In this document: piece after piece, positions 7,525 to 12,374 of the stretch
Layout of the letters: each line of letters starts with the position of its first letter
Numbering within the stretch: the first letter of the stretch is position 1
Source of the DNA: Elusimicrobiota bacterium
GTDB lineage: Bacteria > CG03 > SLGR01 > JAGXOG01
Reading direction: 5' to 3'
Length of the DNA: 12,374 bases
NCBI GenBank assembly: GCA_027858455.1
Contig: JAQICQ010000202.1
Coordinates: 1-12,374 of the forward strand
Notes under the pieces: model-generated
Told to the model about the DNA's origin: nothing
Seen by the model: only the letters and a program-made list of their open reading frames with translations
Databases searched by the model: none
Translations under genes and position numbers: made by a program

Positions 7525-9586
7525 TTTTACCGTAAGGCAGGGTAAAACTAAATACCGAACCTTCCCCGGATTCGGAATCTACCCATATTCTGCCGCCGTG
7601 CGCCAGGGCTATCTCTTTTGATACGTTAAGCCCTATTCCCGTGCCCCCCATGGAGTGGCCTTTAATTTGTTTAAACCTGTCAAATATATTTTCAGACATA
7701 TCAGGCGGCAGACCTTGCCCTGTATCTTTTACATATACTTTAAGAAAACCATCCTCTTTTTTTGCTCCCAGAGTTATAGTCCCTTCCCGGGGCGTATATT
7801 TCAATGCGTTGCCTAAAAGATTTATAACAACCCGTTTTATAAGTTTTTTGTCCGCTGAAATTTCAAACCCTGTACGGGCTTTTTTAACTTTTAAATTTAT
7901 ATTAGAATTTTGGGCCTGCGCAGTAAAGGTGATTTTGGTACTCTCCAGAAGTTCATTTATATTAAATTTATTCTTTTGAATTTCCATATTGCCCGATTCT
8001 ATTTTGGCAAGATTTAAAATATCGTTAATCATACCCATCAGCCTTTCGGATTCGGCCTTTAAAACATTTAAATAGTTTTTTTCTTCTTTACCTATATCTT
8101 TTCCTCTCTTTAATTTTACTAAATCCGCCATCCCCATAATAGCCGAAAGAGGATTTTTAAGGTCGTGAGTTATAGACTGCATGAATTTTTCTTTCATATC
8201 CTCTATCTCTTTTTCCAGCGTTATATCCCGGATTACTTTGACCTTGCCGATTTTCTTTCCCCCGGCTGTGGTTACTTCGTCAGTAAAGACTTTTACGAAT
8301 TTATTATTTTCTCCGTCGGATAAGTCAAGTTCGGACTCTTTTAAGTCTTTGAAAATACCGTCCGTTTTTTTCCTTTTTATATATTCGTCTATATGGCGCC
8401 CTTCTTTAATATTTTCGGTAAGATTCAGCAGCTCTTTTGCCCTGTCGTTAGCCAGCATTACATAACCGTCATAGTCAGTGAGCAGTATCCCGTCGTCTAT
8501 GGAGAAGATTATAGCCTTGGTCTTTGTCCTTTCCTCCATAATTTTATCTATATGAAGTTCCCTATATTTTTTTAATGATTTTACCATCTCGTTAAAGGTC
8601 TCGGCTAAAATATTAAGTTCATCCCGGGTTCTTACTTTAACGACTCCCGTAAAATCTCCGGCAGCGACAGCTTTTGCCCCTTTGGTAAGTTTAAGTATAG
8701 GCCCGGAAAGCCTCCTGGCAAAAAGATAAGCCACAAACCCCACCAGAAGAACAGTTATTATTATCCATCGGTAGGCACTCTTTTTCACTCGGATAATTGA
8801 AGCATAGGCATATTTAAAGGGCTGTTCGGTTACTATCCCCCACCCCATACTCTTGACCGGAGCAAATGCGCTGACTGTTTCTACTCCATCGTAGTTAAAA
8901 TCCATCGTTCCGATACCGGTTCTGTCTAAAACAGCCCGCACCGGAGGTATATCAAGTTTTTTCCCTTCCTTGCCACTGTCCGGGTGAGCTAAAACTTTCC
9001 CGTCCTCATCTACAAGAAAAACCGCTGCTTTACTTCCTATATCCGTATTTTTAATATCGTCCCAGATATTATTTAATGTTATTGTAATAAAAATAAAACT
9101 TTTTTCCAGAGGATAAATTATATCCATACGCGGGTTGCCTTTGCGATAATATACTTCACTTACGGCAGGTGAAGTTTTTGCCCGGTTAAATAAATCAGTG
9201 TCCGCGCGTTTAAAAAAAGCAGCTTCGCCCTCATAATCGGGATGATAAGTTTTGATATATTCCTCGCCGGAAGAGTTCAGCATAGAAACAGTTATAAAGT
9301 AATCCGAAGAAGAAAGGAGCGACCTTATTAAAACCTGTTTTCCGTTAAAATCCAATGCTGCGACCGATTGAGATTTTATAAGAAAAAGAAGTTTTTCTCT
9401 TAAAGCGCCTATGAAAACATCAACTCTGTCCGCAAGATATTTTGCGGTATTTATATGATTGGTTCTTGTTGAGTTTCTTAAAGCTTCCTGATTAATCTCT
9501 ACCGTTTTATACCCTACAAAAGAAAGAGGAATAACCGCGACTAAAACAAACACGATTATAAATTTATATAATAACTTAATTTTCAA
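7514..9586 (-). CDS. Membrane Cache-HAMP-PAS sensor histidine kinase
   Basis: This 690-residue membrane kinase has a first transmembrane helix at about residues 7-26 and an extracytoplasmic double-Cache-like region at about 30-265 (DYFITVSMLNSSGEEYIKTY, AVFLVDEDGKVLAHP). A second helix lies at 273-290. HAMP covers about 291-345 and PAS about 355-455 (IDDGILLTDYDGYVMLANDRAKELL). HisKA carries the phospho-acceptor His474 in SITHDLKNPLSAIMG. The ATPase domain has Asn593 (N box), DTGQGLPPD at 621-629 and GGTGIGLNVSKE at 647-658. All catalytic motifs are intact, so it should autophosphorylate in response to a periplasmic ligand. There is no attached receiver; the two stand-alone receivers just upstream are the obvious partners. 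It starts with TTG in a TTGA overlap with the preceding gene's stop, a layout typical of translational coupling, and overlaps the LysM/FecR gene downstream. The ligand is unknown. Confidence 0.93.
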   Translation of the reverse strand: MKIKLLYKFIIVFVLVAVIPLSFVGYKTVEINQEALRNSTRTNHINTAKYLADRVDVFIGALREKLLFLIKSQSVAALDFNGKQVLIRSLLSSSDYFITVSMLNSSGEEYIKTYHPDYEGEAAFFKRADTDLFNRAKTSPAVSEVYYRKGNPRMDIIYPLEKSFIFITITLNNIWDDIKNTDIGSKAAVFLVDEDGKVLAHPDSGKEGKKLDIPPVRAVLDRTGIGTMDFNYDGVETVSAFAPVKSMGWGIVTEQPFKYAYASIIRVKKSAYRWIIITVLLVGFVAYLFARRLSGPILKLTKGAKAVAAGDFTGVVKVRTRDELNILAETFNEMVKSLKKYRELHIDKIMEERTKTKAIIFSIDDGILLTDYDGYVMLANDRAKELLNLTENIKEGRHIDEYIKRKKTDGIFKDLKESELDLSDGENNKFVKVFTDEVTTAGGKKIGKVKVIRDITLEKEIEDMKEKFMQSITHDLKNPLSAIMGMADLVKLKRGKDIGKEEKNYLNVLKAESERLMGMINDILNLAKIESGNMEIQKNKFNINELLESTKITFTAQAQNSNINLKVKKARTGFEISADKKLIKRVVINLLGNALKYTPREGTITLGAKKEDGFLKVYVKDTGQGLPPDMSENIFDRFKQIKGHSMGGTGIGLNVSKEIALAHGGRIWVDSESGEGSVFSFTLPYGKNEV

Positions 9587-9993
9587 TTCTTTTTAAATTT
9601 ATCTCCGAGTATCTCTTTTATAGTGGGAATTAAATCTTCGCCCAGATTTGATTTTTCAAGATACCCTTCGGCTGATCTTTTAAAATACTCCTCCTGCTGT
9701 AAACTAAATCCTCCGGCTGTATAAACAATTACAGGAATCTTTGAGAATTTCGAGCTTTTATGCAGCCACTCTAACAGTTCCCTCCCGTCCATAACCGGCA
9801 TTGAATAATCAATTATCATAAGATCTACAACCGGATTCTTTTTTATAGCTTCTATTGCCTCTTTGCCGTTACGCGCTTCAGAAATCCTTACATTATAAGA
9901 AACCAGGTAAGCATTTATTATCATCCTTGCATGCATCTCGTCATCGGCAAGAACTATATTTAACTTTTCACCCTTTTCAGGAAGACTGCTCAT
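9583..9993 (-). CDS. Single-domain response regulator (CheY-like receiver)
   Basis: This 136-residue protein is a receiver domain with no output domain. The acidic pocket is Asp17-Asp18, the phospho-acceptor is Asp62 (IIDYSMPVMDG), the switch Thr is Thr92 (VYTAGG) and the conserved Lys is Lys114 (YLEKS). A usual Pro after this Lys is replaced by Ser. The gene starts with ATG inside the end of the upstream receiver gene (17-base overlap) and stops with TGA overlapping the kinase TTG start. It is probably phosphorylated by that kinase and acts as a phosphate shuttle or by protein contact, perhaps on the HD-GYP protein of the same operon. The target is inference. Confidence 0.9.
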   Translation of the reverse strand: MSSLPEKGEKLNIVLADDEMHARMIINAYLVSYNVRISEARNGKEAIEAIKKNPVVDLMIIDYSMPVMDGRELLEWLHKSSKFSKIPVIVYTAGGFSLQQEEYFKRSAEGYLEKSNLGEDLIPTIKEILGDKFKKN

Positions 9994-10348
9994 TTATTAT
10001 TTTCTCTCCGAATATTTCTACTAATTCATTTTTTAATTTTTCTTCCGTTACCGGTTTAACCATGTAGCCGACCGACATATTTTTTAACTGTCTTTCAGTC
10101 TCATTTGTAAATCCTTCGGAAGTAAGAATCAGTGTCGGAATTTTACCGCCGATCTTCTCAATCAGCTCCATCCCGTCCATAGCCGGCATGGAATAATCAA
10201 CTATAACCGCATCATAAGAATCCTCTTTTAAAAATTTAAGCGCTTCCAATCCGCCGGAGGCCTCATCAACCTCAATACCAAGCATCTTAAGGTGGGCTTT
10301 AGTCAGCAATCTTGTCGCATATTCGTCGTCGCATACTAAAATTTTCAC
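9977..10348 (-). CDS. Single-domain response regulator (CheY-like receiver), second copy
   Basis: This 123-residue lone receiver has Asp7-Asp8 in the acidic pocket, phospho-acceptor Asp51 (VIVDYSMPAMDG), Thr76 (LILTSEG) and Lys98-Pro99 (GYMVKPV). It shares the DYSMPxMDG core with the next receiver but is otherwise clearly diverged, so the pair is either an old duplication or two recruited receivers. The start is GTG at 10348, because an ATG two bases upstream is out of frame and runs straight into TGA. A good AAAGGAG lies 8 bases ahead, inside the end of the HD-GYP gene. It ends in TGA, and its 3' end overlaps the following receiver. A role as partner of the operon's kinase and effector is likely but not proven. 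Confidence 0.9.
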   Translation of the reverse strand: MKILVCDDEYATRLLTKAHLKMLGIEVDEASGGLEALKFLKEDSYDAVIVDYSMPAMDGMELIEKIGGKIPTLILTSEGFTNETERQLKNMSVGYMVKPVTEEKLKNELVEIFGEKIINEQSS

Positions 10349-10350
10349 AT

Positions 10351-11886
10351 CTAACTCTCCTTTCCCGAAGACTTTGCCGAAAACTTTCCCGAAGACTTTC
10401 CCGAATAAAACTTCTTTTTGTATTCATCTATAAATTTAGATGCTAATTCACCGTCAAAATGGGTCCCGCTGCATTCTTCAAGCTCTTTTAACGCTTCGTC
10501 TTCACTTAATGCTTTACGGTAAACTCGCTGAGATACCATAGCGTCAAAGGCATCTGCGACAGTGATAATACGGGCAAGATATGGAATTTTGTCTTTCTTC
10601 AAACCGTCGGGATACCCGTCGCCGTCCCATCTTTCGTGATGGTGCTTAATCCCCCCAAGAAGCGGGCCGAACTCTTTTATATGTTTTAATATATTTACTC
10701 CTCTTTGAGGATGCTCTTTTAATCTACCACACTCTTGATCAGTGAGCTTTTCTTCTTTTGTAAGTATATAGCCGGGAACCGCTATCTTGCCGATGTCGTG
10801 CAAAAGCGCAGAGAGCCTTAAATATTCCAGCTGCTGCTTATCTAACTCCAATGCTTTACCTAAGAGCATAGAATAAAGAGTAACCCTTCTTGAATGACCG
10901 TGAGTATAGGGATCTTTCCCGTCAATGGCTGCGGCAAAAGCTTCTACTGCCGAAATAAAAAGTTTATGAATATCTTTGTAAAGCTTTAATCTTTCATAAG
11001 CTGCCGCTATCTGGCCGGCAATATTTTTCGCCCATACCAGGTCACTGCCCACAAAGACTTCACGATCAGTACCTCCCGAAACAACAAGAACCCCCACAGC
11101 TTCACCGGAAACTACAAGAGGAACAGCTATTATTCTTTTTATGTCTGAAGATCCGGAAACATCATCAATATTTTTATTATAACTCTCTTCGGCAGAAACA
11201 TCATGTACCATCCGGGGGCGTTTACTTTGTAAAACCATTCCTGTTATGCTCCCCGACAAAGTCCCCTCAAATATTTGACGGTTGCCTTTTCTGTCGTAAA
11301 AATAACTGCTGCCGTCTTTAGTTTTCATATAAACCCTTAGTCCCGAAGCTTTTAAAAATTTTTTAAGCTGGACGCTAAGTATTTTTATCAGTGACGATGT
11401 GTTTTTATCTGTTGATGTGCCCTGGTTAGCATTTATGATAATATTCATCAGCATAGCGTCTTCCAGAAGTTTTTTCTTTAACCGGTGCTGCTTAATAAAA
11501 TGGGCAAGAGCCCGGGTGATTTTTTTAACAAGATTTGTATTTTTTTTGGAAGTAAGGCAAATCACTATTCCCACATCTTGTTTTTTATATTTAATAGGGG
11601 CGGCGATAGAGTATTTATACCCTGAGTACTTTTGTTTTAAAATTTGAGGTGAATCTTTATCTTTTAGAAGATTTTTTGCCTCGGTGTTGAGCTTAAAAAA
11701 AAATTTGTCTTCTTTTATAAAATTAAGTCTGCCCGAATTTTCATTTATTACCCCTACATTCCAAAGTGTGTTTTTTGCTTTTTTTGAAAGTTGGGCGGTT
11801 ATAAATTCCAGTAATTCAGAAGTTGATTTATCTGAATCAAGACATCTGTAAATAAATTCAGTAGATATATCTTTGGCATTAAACAA
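10351..11886 (-). CDS. GAF and HD-GYP domain protein, predicted cyclic-di-GMP phosphodiesterase
   Basis: This 511-residue protein lacks membrane helices, so it is predicted cytoplasmic. Residues 20-135 look like a degenerate GAF domain (WNVGVINENSGRLNF, YSIAAPIKYKKQDVGIVI). A clearer GAF follows at about 163-298 (IIAVPLVVSGEAVGVLVVSGG), then HD-GYP at about 310-490. Metal and catalytic motifs are intact: HGHSRRV, ALLHDIGKIAVP with His363-Asp364, KEHPQRG, KHHHERWDGDGYP with GYP at 424-426, and DAFDAM. HD-GYP enzymes hydrolyse cyclic-di-GMP to GMP or pGpG. Unlike RpfG-type proteins there is no fused receiver; two free receivers are encoded immediately downstream. The C-terminus is a Ser/Gly/Lys-rich tail made by a 12-base tandem repeat. 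The start is TTG preceded by a poor GGGGG ribosome site inside a palindrome, so the exact start is the least certain part. Confidence 0.9.
   Translation of the reverse strand: MFNAKDISTEFIYRCLDSDKSTSELLEFITAQLSKKAKNTLWNVGVINENSGRLNFIKEDKFFFKLNTEAKNLLKDKDSPQILKQKYSGYKYSIAAPIKYKKQDVGIVICLTSKKNTNLVKKITRALAHFIKQHRLKKKLLEDAMLMNIIINANQGTSTDKNTSSLIKILSVQLKKFLKASGLRVYMKTKDGSSYFYDRKGNRQIFEGTLSGSITGMVLQSKRPRMVHDVSAEESYNKNIDDVSGSSDIKRIIAVPLVVSGEAVGVLVVSGGTDREVFVGSDLVWAKNIAGQIAAAYERLKLYKDIHKLFISAVEAFAAAIDGKDPYTHGHSRRVTLYSMLLGKALELDKQQLEYLRLSALLHDIGKIAVPGYILTKEEKLTDQECGRLKEHPQRGVNILKHIKEFGPLLGGIKHHHERWDGDGYPDGLKKDKIPYLARIITVADAFDAMVSQRVYRKALSEDEALKELEECSGTHFDGELASKFIDEYKKKFYSGKSSGKFSAKSSGKES
10357..10363 (-). 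promoter_or_regulatory. Ribosome binding site for the GTG-started receiver gene
   Basis: Read on the minus strand, AAAGGAG lies within the last codons of the HD-GYP gene, 8 bases before the GTG at 10348. It decides the GTG start over the out-of-frame ATG at 10350 and implies that ribosomes reload directly at this junction. Confidence 0.75.
10364..10405. repeat. 12-base tandem repeat, about 3.5 units, in the 3' end of the HD-GYP gene
   Basis: On the plus strand the units are CCCGAAGACTTT, GCCGAAAACTTT, CCCGAAGACTTT and a partial CCCGAA. Because the unit is a multiple of three, it encodes a four-residue repeat (SGKS, SGKF, SAKS, SGKE) at residues 495-510, and copy-number changes would keep frame. 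The upstream receiver ribosome site follows directly. Confidence 0.85.
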
Positions 11887-11890
11887 AATT

Positions 11891-11903
11891 AACCCCCGGG
11901 GTT
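11891..11903. promoter_or_regulatory. GC-rich palindrome overlapping the HD-GYP ribosome-binding region
   Basis: AACCCC-C-GGGGTT is a perfect inverted repeat, and adding the flanking T and A at 11890 and 11904 gives seven-base arms. It ends five bases before the TTG start at 11886 and contains the only candidate ribosome site (GGGGG on the minus strand). It could be an operator or could limit translation initiation. Function is inferred from position only. Confidence 0.4.
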
Positions 11904-11915
11904 ATTCCAAATCTT

Positions 11916-11936
11916 CCGGCCAAACAATCTGGCCGG
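11916..11936. repeat. Seven-base-stem inverted repeat downstream of the aldolase gene
   Basis: CCGGCCA and TGGCCGG flank a seven-base loop. The hairpin lies about 30 bases past the aldolase stop on the minus strand. No T-run follows on that strand, so it is not a classical intrinsic terminator. It may instead stabilise the aldolase transcript's 3' end or attenuate readthrough into the signalling operon. Confidence 0.5.
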
Positions 11937-11964
11937 CATGAAAAATCAAACAGTTTTTAAAATA

Positions 11965-12374
11965 TTATGCTTTGTTGTTTGAACCCAGTACATTTATTAT
12001 CTTATGTTTATAGAGCTCTTTCAACATTTCACGGGCCGGTCCGAGATATTTTCTGGGATCAAATACTTCCGGTTTCTCGTTAAAGACTTTCCGGACCGCA
12101 GCGGTTACAGCAAGCCTGCCGTCGGAATCTATATTTATTTTACAAACCGCGGATTTAGCTGCCTGTCTGAGCTGATCTTCGGGAATACCTATGGCATCTT
12201 TAATCGCGCCGCCGTTATCGTTTATTGTTTTAACTATATCTTTAGGAACGGAAGAAGAACCGTGCAATACAATAGCAAAACCCGGAAGCCTTTTTTCTAC
12301 TTCCTTTAAAATATCAAATTTAAGAGGAGGCGGCAGATATTCGCCAGCATCATTTTTTGTGCATTGTTCAGGTT
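11965..12374 (-). CDS. Class II fructose-bisphosphate aldolase, C-terminal part (5' end outside window)
   Basis: The visible 135 codons give the C-terminal region of a zinc-dependent aldolase that interconverts fructose 1,6-bisphosphate with dihydroxyacetone phosphate and glyceraldehyde 3-phosphate. Recognisable blocks are PPPLKFDILKEVEKRLPGF, LVLHGSSSVP-type sequence (here IVLHGSSSVP, whose His is a zinc ligand in the family), IPEDQLRQAAKSAVCKINIDSDGRLA with the phosphate-binding NIDSD, and FDPRKYLGPAREMLKE. The pattern fits the subfamily found in diverse bacteria and amitochondriate protists. The frame is open at the window edge. A TTG at 12267 codes the Leu before the zinc-ligand His and is not a start. 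It probably forms its own transcription unit, separated from the signalling operon by 78 bases. Confidence 0.93.
   Translation of the reverse strand, partial: PEQCTKNDAGEYLPPPLKFDILKEVEKRLPGFAIVLHGSSSVPKDIVKTINDNGGAIKDAIGIPEDQLRQAAKSAVCKINIDSDGRLAVTAAVRKVFNEKPEVFDPRKYLGPAREMLKELYKHKIINVLGSNNKA

Noticed and set aside
10341..10350. ATG at 10350 as the start of the second receiver
   Set aside because: It is out of frame and meets TGA immediately; the GTG at 10348 gives the conserved ILVCDDE receiver start.
1..12374. tRNA, rRNA, CRISPR array or intact insertion sequence
   Set aside because: Reading both strands I saw no cloverleaf, no spaced direct repeats and no transposase, and coding sequence fills nearly all of the window.

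Overview
The window is a densely coded piece of bacterial chromosome. Nearly every base is coding, genes overlap or sit a few bases apart, and no stretch over 300 bases lacks a gene. Moderate-to-low GC, frequent TTG starts, an anaerobe-type selenium/molybdenum enzyme cassette and a LysM/FecR plus Cache-kinase module suggest an anaerobic, envelope-bearing bacterium, probably from an uncultivated lineage. I cannot place it more precisely. TGA is an ordinary stop here, because both receiver-domain genes end in it.

Plus strand, 1-6233: a compact five-gene operon for a selenium-dependent molybdenum hydroxylase. In order it holds a yqeB-family maturation gene (5' end cut by the window edge), selD (selenophosphate synthetase), an FAD-binding subunit, a 935-residue [2Fe-2S]-molybdopterin subunit of the selenium-dependent xanthine dehydrogenase type, and yqeC. 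SelD makes selenophosphate. YqeB and YqeC are linked by genome context to adding the labile selenium to the Mo centre. The hydroxylase then passes substrate electrons from Mo through two [2Fe-2S] clusters to FAD. The main oddity is an in-frame UGA at codon 245 of selD. It interrupts a reading frame that otherwise continues, with family-typical sequence, to the expected full length of 349 residues.

Minus strand, 12374-6301: the 3' part of a class II fructose-bisphosphate aldolase gene. After a 78-base gap with two inverted repeats comes a tight five-gene signalling operon: a GAF/HD-GYP protein (predicted cyclic-di-GMP phosphodiesterase), two single-domain receiver proteins, a Cache-HAMP-PAS histidine kinase, and an exported LysM/FecR protein. 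The layout suggests one phosphorelay linking an envelope signal to cyclic-di-GMP turnover. The two operons converge at 6234-6300, where a short motif resembles repeats associated with REP-type transposases.
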